DNA of 64,000 bases from Novosphingobium indicum (GTDB lineage Bacteria > Pseudomonadota > Alphaproteobacteria > Sphingomonadales > Sphingomonadaceae): contig NZ_BMLK01000005.1 in assembly GCF_014645195.1 (NCBI RefSeq), forward strand, positions 186,001 through 250,000, in the 5' to 3' direction. Below, in pieces: positions 17,438 through 24,603 of this stretch. Under the pieces are notes generated by a model. That model was given only the letters and a program-made list of their open reading frames with translations, made no database searches and had not been told where the DNA came from. The position numbers and the translations under genes were made by a program. Each line of letters opens with the position of its first letter. The stretch's first letter is position 1.

Positions 17438-17941
17438 ATGCCTCCTGTCCGGCTCACGCTCGAGCTTGCCTGCACGCGCGAGGAAGCCGCACGCTTCGTC
17501 GCCGTGCTCGTCTTCCTTCACGATCTCGCCAGCGACCCCGCCGCTGAGCCGGGTCCCGAGCTCGACGGCCTGTTCGGCCCGCAGGCGCGCGACACGATCC
17601 TCGGGATCGTCGGCCACCCGATGCCGCTCGGCCTCAATGCCCGCTTCGATCACGTCGCGGGCCAGCTTGCCATCGCCGACGAGGAGGGTGTGCCCAATCT
17701 GGCGGCGCTACCGTTGCTGCTGCTCTGGCTCTATCCCGACAAGCTGCCGCTGGCCTGGTCGGTGCATATGGAAGGACATCCCGATGAGGCGGTCTGGACC
17801 ATCGTCAGCCTCGACCGAATCGAGGTTCTCGTCGATCCCGCCCGGGTCGAAGCGCGGCTTGCCGCCCTGCGGGCCGCGCCGCGCGGTGGTCGCCGGTTCG
17901 ACCTCCATCCTCGCCGCGGACCTGGCGACAAGCTCGACTGA
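17438..17941 (+). CDS. Hypothetical plasmid protein (167 aa)
   Basis: Starts MPPVRLTLELACTREEAARFVAVL; helical N-terminus, a Leu-rich central helix (LAALPLLLLWLYPDKL) and an Arg/Gly-rich basic C-terminus. No family recognised. The internal ATG at 17438 is chosen for its upstream CGAGGA; the open frame extends to 17321 without ribosome-site support. It is convergent with the DUF1173 gene, whose stop lies 7 nt beyond its own. Confidence 0.65.
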   Translation: MPPVRLTLELACTREEAARFVAVLVFLHDLASDPAAEPGPELDGLFGPQARDTILGIVGHPMPLGLNARFDHVAGQLAIADEEGVPNLAALPLLLLWLYPDKLPLAWSVHMEGHPDEAVWTIVSLDRIEVLVDPARVEARLAALRAAPRGGRRFDLHPRRGPGDKLD

Positions 17942-17948
17942 TCGTACC

Positions 17949-19187
17949 TCAGGCGAGCACTTGCTCCTGCTTCGGCGCTGGACCCCGGCGTGGCCGGGCG
18001 ACGCGTTGGGGCAGGGCTTCGCCTTCCTTCCAGAACACATGGGCCACACCCTCACTCGCGAGCAGCGCCTCGAGCGGTTCGCCGGCCTCGGTGTCGCGGT
18101 CATGGATATGGATCGCGGTGGCCTGCTCGCCGGTGTCCTTGAGCACCAGGCTCGCGATTGGCGCCTCGGCATCGAGATTGACGCGCAGGCCCTTCACGAA
18201 CCGGCGCTTGTCGGCGACCGCGCGGGCAATGAGGTAGCGCTCGTCGCTGGTCTCGTAGGGCATCCATTCGCCGGTCACCGGCATCAGTGCGACCTCGACC
18301 AGATCGAAAGTGCCCTGTCGGCGGCGCGCGAACGAACCGGCGATGACCAGATGGCCATCGTTGCCTCTGACGCTGTCCTGCGCCTGCCACAGCGCCAGTT
18401 CGCCAGCGAACCGCTTGTGGAACCGCCGGGCCATGTCCGGGTTCATGACGAAGGGCATGTCGCCGACATGGCGCAGGACGATGCGCTCGGCGCCATGGCC
18501 GGGCACGATCTCCTTGATCTCGCCGATCACCACCATCATTTCGTCGGGTGAGCGGTAGACCCGCTCGAGCGCCGCGCGGCGGCGGGCGCGGATGTCCTCC
18601 TTGTCCTCGAGCCGGAAGGTCTCAGGGACGAACAGCATATGGGGCAGCGCCTCCTGCTTCGCCTTGCAGCCGGTGGCGGCTTCGACAAGCGCGCGGCGCA
18701 CGATGAACCAGCTACGCTTGCCCGCCATCTTCGGATGCCAGTGGGTGAGCTCAGCGCGGTCCCACAGCACATGCAGCAGCCCGCGCATGGTGAGCTTCTG
18801 CCCGGTCGATTTGACCGTCGGCTTGTCGTTGGTGAGCGCGGCGGGCGCAAGCCGTGCTGCACCGCGCGAGAGCGGGAACCCAAGCTTGAGGCTGGTCTCG
18901 CCGCTCTTCTCGTCGTCGATCACGGCGCTTCCGCGCACCTGGCCCATGCCGGTGAGGTGATCGGGGGCTTCGTAATGGTCGCAGGCGGTGGCGTGGCGCG
19001 CGCCCGAGCCGGGCCAGCGCGCGAGTACGTAGCGCTCATTGCGGTGGGCTATGTAGAGCGGAAGCTCGGTTCCGGGCCGGCATTCGCACAGCACCGGCAG
19101 CTTGCGCGCATAGGCTTCGGCCAGAAGGGGCTGCAGGCGTTCTTCCTCGGGAACGACTTGCCCGAGCACACGGTATCGCTGGATCAT
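17949..19187 (-). CDS. DUF1173 domain-containing protein (412 aa)
   Basis: The sequence matches the DUF1173 family: a cysteine-containing front (LPVLCECRPGTELPLYIAHR), HATACDHYE and a long middle including LLHVLWDRAELTHWHP. DUF1173 occurs almost only on plasmids and ICEs of Proteobacteria; no function is established. The two Cys in the CEC segment and C/H in ACDHYE may bind metal. The ATG at 19187 is chosen over a longer frame starting at 19271 because GGAGAA lies 7 nt upstream. Confidence 0.8.
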   Translation of the reverse strand: MIQRYRVLGQVVPEEERLQPLLAEAYARKLPVLCECRPGTELPLYIAHRNERYVLARWPGSGARHATACDHYEAPDHLTGMGQVRGSAVIDDEKSGETSLKLGFPLSRGAARLAPAALTNDKPTVKSTGQKLTMRGLLHVLWDRAELTHWHPKMAGKRSWFIVRRALVEAATGCKAKQEALPHMLFVPETFRLEDKEDIRARRRAALERVYRSPDEMMVVIGEIKEIVPGHGAERIVLRHVGDMPFVMNPDMARRFHKRFAGELALWQAQDSVRGNDGHLVIAGSFARRRQGTFDLVEVALMPVTGEWMPYETSDERYLIARAVADKRRFVKGLRVNLDAEAPIASLVLKDTGEQATAIHIHDRDTEAGEPLEALLASEGVAHVFWKEGEALPQRVARPRRGPAPKQEQVLA

Positions 19188-19369
19188 GGGTGAGTTCTCC
19201 AATTCCTCGCGATCGACGCTGCCCGTTCGACCTCTCGCGCATCTCCTTTGTTGGTTATGCGGATCCCGCATGGACCCGCCGGGTTCAGTTTATGCCCACG
19301 CTTGCTCGGCGGCAAGCCTTGGGAGGCCTGCCTCCGGCAGTGCCCATAAAGGGCTGGGCGATTGCCGGT

Positions 19370-19564
19370 TCACGCAGTTTCCGCGTCGTCGGCTTCGGCC
19401 TTGAGACTGTCAATCACGCCTTCGGCGAGCCCCAGACACAGCGCGGCTTCCTCGCGGTCGAGGTCGATCCGCTCCGCCGAGAGGTCAGCGAGCTTTGCGC
19501 CGAGCACCCTGGCGACGGCCTCGGCGACCTGCAGCGCAGTGGGCATGGGAGGATCGTTTGCCAT
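19370..19564 (-). CDS. Small helical hypothetical protein (64 aa)
   Basis: Sequence MANDPPMPTALQVAEAVARV continues into Leu/Ala helices and a short acidic end. The codon pattern is consistent with coding. It is upstream of DUF1173 on the same strand with a 182-nt gap. No family recognised. Confidence 0.5.
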   Translation of the reverse strand: MANDPPMPTALQVAEAVARVLGAKLADLSAERIDLDREEAALCLGLAEGVIDSLKAEADDAETA

Positions 19565-20581
19565 CTGTCTCGTTCCTGTCGGGGTTCACTGCCCGGAATC
19601 GGCCCCGAGGGGTCCTTTCCGCTCCGCGGCAATCTACCCTGTGCCCGCCAGGGCGTCGAGCCTGACGCTCCGGACGATTCTCTGGTGTCCTGCGGTGCAG
19701 CGGTTCCGCTAGCGCGGAATGCGAAGGGGAAGATCTTGTGCTCTGGCCGCTGATGTCAGGAATGCGGATCGAGACAGGGCAGGGGGAGGGGCACCCCGGC
19801 GCCCGCGCCCCGCGCGGGCTGGGGGCGACCCACTCTACTCGCTAGGGCGCGCGTCGACGCTGGGCGCGCCGCCGCCCGCCCAAGCTCGCCGGCATGGATG
19901 CCGGCCCTTCGGGTGACGATCGGGGCCAGGGAGCGTGGGGCAGACGTGGCATGCTGTCTGTACGGTTGGACGCAGGGTAGGGGGCTTGCTTGCAGGAGCA
20001 GCGCTACCCGTGGGCAATGCCGCCGTCGCCGCCATCATGGAGCTGACTCCTGCGACTTCCATCACGGCCTTGCGTTCCCTCGAACGGTTCTCTGTCGATG
20101 TGTCGGCAGGCTGGACCTCTAACCAGACCGCCATCGGGCCCTGGAAGCGACATCCCCCGGCTGGCCGCGCCAGCGCGGTGGGAAGCGGTGGGGGTTGGGC
20201 CCGCACCGATCTTTTCTCCCGCGCGCCTCGCCAACTCAAAATGCGCGACCACGCAGCCGTGACCGGCCCTGTCCCCTTGGGGGCAGGGGTAGGCAAGAAC
20301 GTGCCCGATCAGAAACGAAGCTGCATGTCCGTCCTCCAACCTGCCTGAACTGGCGCAAACCGCCCTTCCTTGCCGATGAACCCTGCGGCGCCCGTCCCGG
20401 CCGGCAACCGGAAAGGCAGCGGACCGTGAAGCCCTTGCGGGCTTGCCGCACCACTCCTCGCTTTTGCCGGTTTCCCTCACGCCTGCGCGATGCTTGGCGC
20501 TCGGTGCAGCCCGGGCCTTTGCGCGCCGCCGATCGTGTTCATCGGCGGGCGGTTCCGCCGAATTCAAGCAGGAGATTACCC
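19565..20581. other. 1-kb GC-rich non-coding region with hairpins upstream of ssb
   Basis: No convincing gene is seen on either strand; open frames here are rich in Arg/Pro/Gly and have no ribosome sites. Hairpins include an 8-bp perfect GCCGGCAT/ATGCCGGC (19888-19895 with 19898-19905) and a CCCTG-type stem around 20270-20288. Long hairpin-rich stretches upstream of ssb and antirestriction genes on conjugative plasmids can act as single-stranded promoters after transfer; that role here is inference. Confidence 0.45.
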
Positions 20582-20917
20582 ATGAAGAACCTCGTCATTC
20601 TGATCGGCCGCATCGCCAGCCAGCCCGAAACCCGCCATGCCGGCGAGACCGAAATCACCGGCTTCACGCTGGTCACCGATCGCCCCAAGCTGGTCGATGG
20701 CAAGACGGTCAAGAACGAAGCGGGCTACACCGAAACCCTCGCCGAATTCCACCGCATCACGGCTTTCAACGGGCTCGGGGCCTCGGTCGCCAAGCACAAG
20801 AAGAAGGGCGATCTGGTCGAAGTCCAGGGCCGCCTCCACTACTCGAAGTGGACCGACAAGGAAGGCATCGAGCGCTACGCGGTCGAGATCGTCGCCGAGG
20901 AAGTCCTTTTCCTCTGA
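20582..20917 (+). CDS. ssb: Single-stranded DNA-binding protein, short OB-fold form (111 aa)
   Basis: Starts MKNLVILIGRIASQPETRH and continues with FTLVTDRP, EFHRITAFN and GDLVEVQGRLHYSKW, the expected SSB OB-fold order. At 111 aa it stops right after the OB fold (ends EEVLFL) and lacks the glycine-rich linker and acidic DDxIPF tail of housekeeping SSBs, so it should bind ssDNA without recruiting the usual SSB partners, unless the hydrophobic end substitutes. The ATG follows CAGGAG. Plasmid SSBs of this kind protect the incoming strand and dampen SOS. It is followed by a hairpin and a strong terminator. Confidence 0.88.
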   Translation: MKNLVILIGRIASQPETRHAGETEITGFTLVTDRPKLVDGKTVKNEAGYTETLAEFHRITAFNGLGASVAKHKKKGDLVEVQGRLHYSKWTDKEGIERYAVEIVAEEVLFL

Positions 20918-20931
20918 CGCCAGGCCAGGAG

Positions 20932-20958
20932 GCGGCGCTGTCCTTCGGGCAGCGCCGC
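20932..20958 (+). terminator. Hairpin after ssb
   Basis: GCGGCGCTG (20932-20940) pairs with CAGCGCCGC (20950-20958) across a 9-nt loop, starting 15 nt past the ssb stop. Confidence 0.6.
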
Positions 20959-21070
20959 TTCAGCCGTGTACGCAATATTCAATAGCGCGCGATGTTTTCG
21001 CACTTGCAGCATTGCAGGGTGCAACCCATATTGGCCCTGCCTTTCAGGCATCCTCTCCCAAACTTTCCAC

Positions 21071-21099
21071 GGGGGCCGGCGCAAGTCGGCCCCCTTTTT
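21071..21099 (+). terminator. Strong rho-independent terminator
   Basis: GGGGGCCG (21071-21078), 8-nt loop, CGGCCCCC (21087-21094), then TTTTT. This is textbook for the plus strand. It ends either read-through from ssb or a short transcript starting just upstream (a possible promoter is TTGCAG, 17 nt, CATATT around 21005-21033). Confidence 0.85.
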
Positions 21100-21137
21100 C
21101 TTGCCTGACCGGTGTGGTGAGACCGGCGCTGTCATTC

Positions 21138-21426
21138 GTGACACTTTGCCCGCGGATAGAGTGTCAGGGACGACCACGGGCAGCGAATACTGCCTCATCG
21201 ATCAGAGTCTCAAGACTTTCAGGGTCGATATCGGCGAAGCCTGTCCTTGCTTCGTCGAGTGTCAGATCGAACAGCCGCCAGATGACGGCTTCCTCGATGA
21301 ATTTCGAACAGTCCAGCGGGTCGTTGTCTTGGCCACGGAATGCCCCAAATTCGAATCTCCTGGGGCATGATAGGAATTTCCACCCGGTTGGCGAGACTTC
21401 CTGCGCGCCCGCAGGCAAAGTGTCAC
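21138..21426. repeat. 18-bp inverted repeats bracketing about 290 bp
   Basis: GTGACACTTTGCCCGCGG at 21138-21155 is repeated in inverted orientation at 21409-21426 with one mismatch (17/18). The bracket contains most of the small minus-strand ORF at 21164-21442. It could be terminal repeats of a small non-autonomous element or a pair of binding sites for the downstream winged-helix protein. Confidence 0.5.
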
Positions 21427-21442
21427 AAGCGACAAACGACAT
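21164..21442 (-). CDS. Possible small protein (92 aa), unrecognised
   Basis: From ATG 21442 the product starts MSFVACDTLPAGAQ and ends in a plausible helical region (FIEEAVIWRLFDLTLDEART). Ribosome-site support is weak; a TTG at 21487 is an alternative start. It is divergent from the winged-helix gene at 21497 and mostly enclosed by the 18-bp inverted repeats. It may be real or a remnant. Confidence 0.4.
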   Translation of the reverse strand: MSFVACDTLPAGAQEVSPTGWKFLSCPRRFEFGAFRGQDNDPLDCSKFIEEAVIWRLFDLTLDEARTGFADIDPESLETLIDEAVFAARGRP

Positions 21443-21496
21443 CTTTCGGGTCAAGAGGGATTCACAGGATTCACGTTTTGTGCTCAATACTGATCC

Positions 21497-22069
21497 ATGG
21501 AACGACAGGCACAGATTTCAGGCGTTGGAGGCATCTACGCGGTCCTGGCCGAGGCATCGAACCGGCCGCGCTATGCCTTCCTGGTTCTCCAGCTCATTGC
21601 CGAAGTGGCCGACGGGCGAGGGCAGGCGGGTCCCTTCGTGGCCGGTCCGTCTAGCGCCGGGGCAGGGGAGCCGGTCCTGCTGCGCGACTGGCTTTGCACC
21701 CAGCTCCTGCCGATGAGCGAGCAGCCCGCGCGACGCGCTGCGCTGCGAGAGCGCGTCGAGGCGGGCCTCAAGGACGAGCTGACAGGTCGGCCCGAGATCG
21801 ACGAACCTCATATCGAGGCTGCGGTCGAGGAACAGGTCCTCTCGGTTGGCCGCGCCAATGTCAGCCGGGCGACATCGGATCTCGTGCGCGCCGGTCTCGT
21901 AACGCGCCACTATGCGGGTTATGCGACCAACCACAAGAACCGCGGCGGCGGGCGCCATGCGGTCTATGTGGTCAAGCCCGCCGTGCTGCGCCTGCTGCGT
22001 AGGCCCGCATCGGCGCCGACGGTTTCGCCATCACGGATGCCGCGACAGGGTGAGCTATTTGCGGCGTGA
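21497..22069 (+). CDS. Winged-helix-like DNA-binding protein (190 aa)
   Basis: Residues about 110-165 read as a winged helix: an acidic helix, NVSRATSDLVRAGLVTRH as recognition helix and a basic Gly-rich wing (HKNRGGGRHAVYVV). The N-terminal half is helical and unrecognised. The ATG at 21497 begins MERQAQISGVGGIYAV. It is likely a plasmid transcriptional regulator; the nearby 18-bp inverted repeats upstream could be its operator. Confidence 0.6.
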   Translation: MERQAQISGVGGIYAVLAEASNRPRYAFLVLQLIAEVADGRGQAGPFVAGPSSAGAGEPVLLRDWLCTQLLPMSEQPARRAALRERVEAGLKDELTGRPEIDEPHIEAAVEEQVLSVGRANVSRATSDLVRAGLVTRHYAGYATNHKNRGGGRHAVYVVKPAVLRLLRRPASAPTVSPSRMPRQGELFAA

Positions 22070-22123
22070 TTTTCGGCTACAGCTTCCGGCGCTTCCGGGG
22101 TCATTCGATCAGTGCGATTATCC

Positions 22124-22408
22124 TCAACGTTTGTCCCAAGGTGCCGGTCTCTTGAGTATCTCTACAAGCTGCGGAACCGCTTGCGCTGGCCGAGCGAGCT
22201 CTGCGACGAACGCGCCAAATCCTCTGTTGCTCATCCGGATGAGTCGCTGTTCCATCAGCGCGTCTTCGGCCGCACGTACCGCTGCTTCCCGAACGAAATC
22301 GGCTCGCGAACAGTTTCGCAAGCTGGCGGCGCGATCGATGAGTGCGAAGTCGTGGTCGGTCATCCGGATCGAGACCGGGCGACCCCTGCTTTCGACGGAC
22401 TTGGCCAT
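22124..22408 (-). CDS. DUF1778/TacA-type ribbon-helix-helix antitoxin (94 aa), apparently orphan
   Basis: GRPVSIRMTDHDFALIDRAA is the RHH strand-helix of DUF1778 antitoxins, followed by the usual RADFVREAAVRAAEDAL helix. DUF1778 proteins normally neutralise a GNAT acetyltransferase toxin that acts on charged tRNA and is encoded immediately downstream; here the downstream gene is on the opposite strand and is not a GNAT. The real start is the ATG at 22408 with GGAAGGAT directly upstream; a much longer same-frame ORF reaching 23419 is a composition artefact overlapping other genes. Confidence 0.8.
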   Translation of the reverse strand: MAKSVESRGRPVSIRMTDHDFALIDRAASLRNCSRADFVREAAVRAAEDALMEQRLIRMSNRGFGAFVAELARPAQAVPQLVEILKRPAPWDKR

Positions 22409-22477
22409 ATCCTTCCCCCAACTATCATCGCGCGGCTCGCGTTGCAGGCCGCTTATAGCCGGAGTTCGGGAAAATTC

Positions 22478-22825
22478 ATGAGCACGTCGGCCTTTCTGAG
22501 TGAAGTTTCCGACGAACATGGTGTCTCGCCCGGCAGACTCTCGGCTGCGCTTCGGATCACCATGTCCGAACTGGCTGCTGTTTCTGGACTTCCGCCACAT
22601 GCCTTTGCGCGTGGGATCACAGAGCAAACACGCCTCGCCGAAATGTGCGGGATTATCGACAGGGCCGTTCCATGGGCCGGGAGCGTTCAGGCAGCCTATG
22701 CCTGGTACCGATCGCAAGCTCTGCCTTCGTTCGGCGACGCCACGGCTGAAGAGCTCGTCCGGCATGGATATAGCCATCGGGTCCAATGCTATCTCGACCG
22801 GACTGCCGCCGCTGGATTTACCTGA
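22478..22825 (+). CDS. MbcA/ParS/Xre-type antitoxin (DUF2384-like, 115 aa)
   Basis: Begins MSTSAFLSEVSDEHGVSPG. It has an Xre-like helical front (LSAALRITMSELAAVSGL) and a C-terminal half YAWYRSQALPSFGDATAEEL...RVQCYLDR that matches the toxin-binding DUF2384 domain. These antitoxins pair with RES toxins, normally next door; the only RES protein here is 8 kb away at 13080, so this appears orphaned or acts in trans. The ATG at 22478 is divergent from the DUF1778 gene, so the two may share an intergenic promoter region. Confidence 0.65.
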   Translation: MSTSAFLSEVSDEHGVSPGRLSAALRITMSELAAVSGLPPHAFARGITEQTRLAEMCGIIDRAVPWAGSVQAAYAWYRSQALPSFGDATAEELVRHGYSHRVQCYLDRTAAAGFT

Positions 22826-22880
22826 CCTTGCGTAGCAACGCGTGACGGCAGCACAGCTTGCGTTTTGCAGATGTTGGACT

Positions 22881-22897
22881 ATATTTAGACTGAATAT
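22881..22897. promoter_or_regulatory. AT-rich dyad ahead of the Phd/ParE pair
   Basis: ATATT and AATAT arms separated by 7 nt, 16 nt before the antitoxin start. Phd-type antitoxins autorepress through such short dyads. The AT-rich context contrasts with the surrounding sequence. Confidence 0.4.
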
Positions 22898-22912
22898 GGT
22901 ATGGAGTGGGCA

Positions 22913-23185
22913 ATGGGCCTCGAAACCCGCGTCAAGCCGATCAGCTATCTGAAAGCCCACAGCGCCGAAGTCATGCGTGACCTTGCCGACGGCGCACCGC
23001 CGCTTGTGATCACGCAGAATGGCGAGGCAAAAGCGGTCCTGCAGGATGTCGCGAGCTATGCGGAAACCCAGGAACTGCTGGCGCTCCTCAAGCTTCTCGC
23101 GATGGCGCGCGACGATATGGCGCAAGGCCGCGTTCAGCCGCTCGAAGGCCTCAAGGATCGGATTCGGGCGCGCGCGGCGCGCTGA
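22913..23185 (+). CDS. Phd/YefM-family antitoxin (90 aa)
   Basis: Residues KPISYLKAHSAEVMRDLAD, then PLVITQNGEAKAVLQDVASY, are the Phd/YefM N-terminal fold that binds operator DNA, followed by a C-terminal helix (ELLALLKLLAMARDDM) that should wrap the toxin. ATG 22913 has GGAG 6 nt upstream; ATG 22901 is an alternative. Its stop overlaps the toxin ATG (TGATG). Confidence 0.88.
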   Translation: MGLETRVKPISYLKAHSAEVMRDLADGAPPLVITQNGEAKAVLQDVASYAETQELLALLKLLAMARDDMAQGRVQPLEGLKDRIRARAAR

Positions 23186-23538
23186 TGTCGACGCCAATCC
23201 GCATTCAGCTGGCGGCAGAAGCCGAAGGCGACCTGCAGGCGATCTACAATCACCGTCTGAAGCAGCGCGGGGCCGGCGGTCCGGACGGAGCCGATGCGAT
23301 TCTCGACACGCTCTACGATGCCATCGAGAGCCTGATCGAGTATCCCTTGCGTGGGCCAGTCCCACCGGAACTGGACGCGCTGGGGATGACTGACTGGCGG
23401 CAGCTCTCGGTCTGGCCATATCGCATCATCTATACGGCCCAAGGTGATCTGGTTACGATTGCGGTTGTTGCCGACAGCCGCCGCGACTTCGCCAGTTTGC
23501 TGGAACGCCGGCTTCTCCAGCACGGCTCGCGGGCATAA
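23185..23538 (+). CDS. parE: RelE/ParE-family toxin (117 aa)
   Basis: The protein starts with a strand and AEAEGDLQAIYNH helix, typical of ParE/RelE, and ends in the beta-sheet WPYRIIYTAQGDLVTIAVVADSRRDF. ParE toxins block gyrase; RelE toxins cleave mRNA on ribosomes. The strand-final segment VVADSRRDF is more ParE-like. Translationally coupled to the Phd-like antitoxin by a 1-nt overlap. Confidence 0.85.
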   Translation: MSTPIRIQLAAEAEGDLQAIYNHRLKQRGAGGPDGADAILDTLYDAIESLIEYPLRGPVPPELDALGMTDWRQLSVWPYRIIYTAQGDLVTIAVVADSRRDFASLLERRLLQHGSRA

Positions 23539-23688
23539 CCCGTTGATATTTAACATAAGAAGTATTATCAATCTAGTGCCGGCACCTCGGCAGGGGCTCT
23601 TCCGGTCTCTTGGAATCACAAGACGACTTCGCCCGTTTGTCGGAACTATCTGATTGACTTACTCTGACAAGATGTATGCATTGGGGTT

Positions 23689-24576
23689 GTGGCAACCTTG
23701 AATGAGCGCAGGGCAAAATCATCGTCCGGACCGGACCTCGTCCGATTTCCAGATTGCGAGGGAATGCGTGAACTCGTCCGCACGGGCGCCAAAGGCAGTT
23801 CCCGCGAGGAGCTCTATCAGGCACAAGAACTTGCCTATGACGCTGTCGAGGAACCTGACCGAGCACGCCGAAATATGTTTGCGCGCAAGGCGCTCGGCAT
23901 TTCTCCGCTTTGCGCTGACGCTTGGCTCGAACTCTCCAATCTGCGCAATCTGAGCCCGGAAGCGCGTCGCGAATATCTCATGCGTGCGGTTTGTGCAGGA
24001 GAACTCGCCATCGGCGAGCGCAGCTTCGCCGAGGACAAAGGCAACTTTTGGCTCGTTCTGGAGACCCGGCCCTATATGCGAGCACGCTATGCCCTAGCCG
24101 AGGACCTCTGGTTCTCCGGTTCGCGCGACGAAGCAATTGGCCACTTGCACGAAATGCTCGAACTCAACCCGAACGACAATCAAGGCCTGCGTTACCTTCT
24201 TCTGACCTGGCTGATGTGGATGGACGATGATGCCGCCGCCCGCCGTTTGCTCGTCGAACACGGGCAAGAGACTTCGACGTTCTTGGAATTCACCCGCGTG
24301 CTGCTCGCCTTCAAGGAGAATGGCGACAGCGAGACCGCCCGGAAGTCCGCCGCCACTGCCATTCTCTCAAACCGCCATGTAGCGCGGTACCTTGCTGACC
24401 AAAAATCGTGGTACGCGCTGTCAGACTACTACTCGCCAAGGCAAGAGAGCGAAGCGGCGTGGTACGCCGAGAGGCTAGGCTTTGCATGGCTTCGTGCCCC
24501 AGGTTCGATCGAATGGCTGGGCGAGCAAATGACCAAGGAACCTGCACAGAACCGCGATGGCGAAACCCTGCACTAG
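23689..24576 (+). CDS. Tetratricopeptide-like protein (295 aa)
   Basis: Helix-turn-helix repeats with TPR spacing: AYDAVEEPDRARRNMFARKALGI, ADAWLELSNLRN, then MRARYALAEDLWFSGSRDEAIGHLHEML and LNPNDNQGLRYLLLTWLM; the last part is like the TPR region of ST7-type proteins. Expected role is protein-protein interaction. The frame begins with GTG 23689 and Shine-Dalgarno support is poor. It stands alone between TA modules and is a possible accessory gene. Confidence 0.65.
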   Translation: MATLNERRAKSSSGPDLVRFPDCEGMRELVRTGAKGSSREELYQAQELAYDAVEEPDRARRNMFARKALGISPLCADAWLELSNLRNLSPEARREYLMRAVCAGELAIGERSFAEDKGNFWLVLETRPYMRARYALAEDLWFSGSRDEAIGHLHEMLELNPNDNQGLRYLLLTWLMWMDDDAAARRLLVEHGQETSTFLEFTRVLLAFKENGDSETARKSAATAILSNRHVARYLADQKSWYALSDYYSPRQESEAAWYAERLGFAWLRAPGSIEWLGEQMTKEPAQNRDGETLH

Positions 24577-24603
24577 CGGGCAACCCACCGATGTAGCTAA
24601 CTG

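Noticed and set aside
19835..20348. Overlapping ORFs of 137-153 codons in the ssb-upstream gap
   Set aside because: Pro/Arg/Ala-rich translations without ribosome sites or domains; treated as non-coding.
22124..23419. 431-codon minus-strand reading frame
   Set aside because: Only its last 94 codons (from ATG 22408) are the DUF1778 gene; the rest runs antisense to the MbcA-like and Phd/ParE genes.
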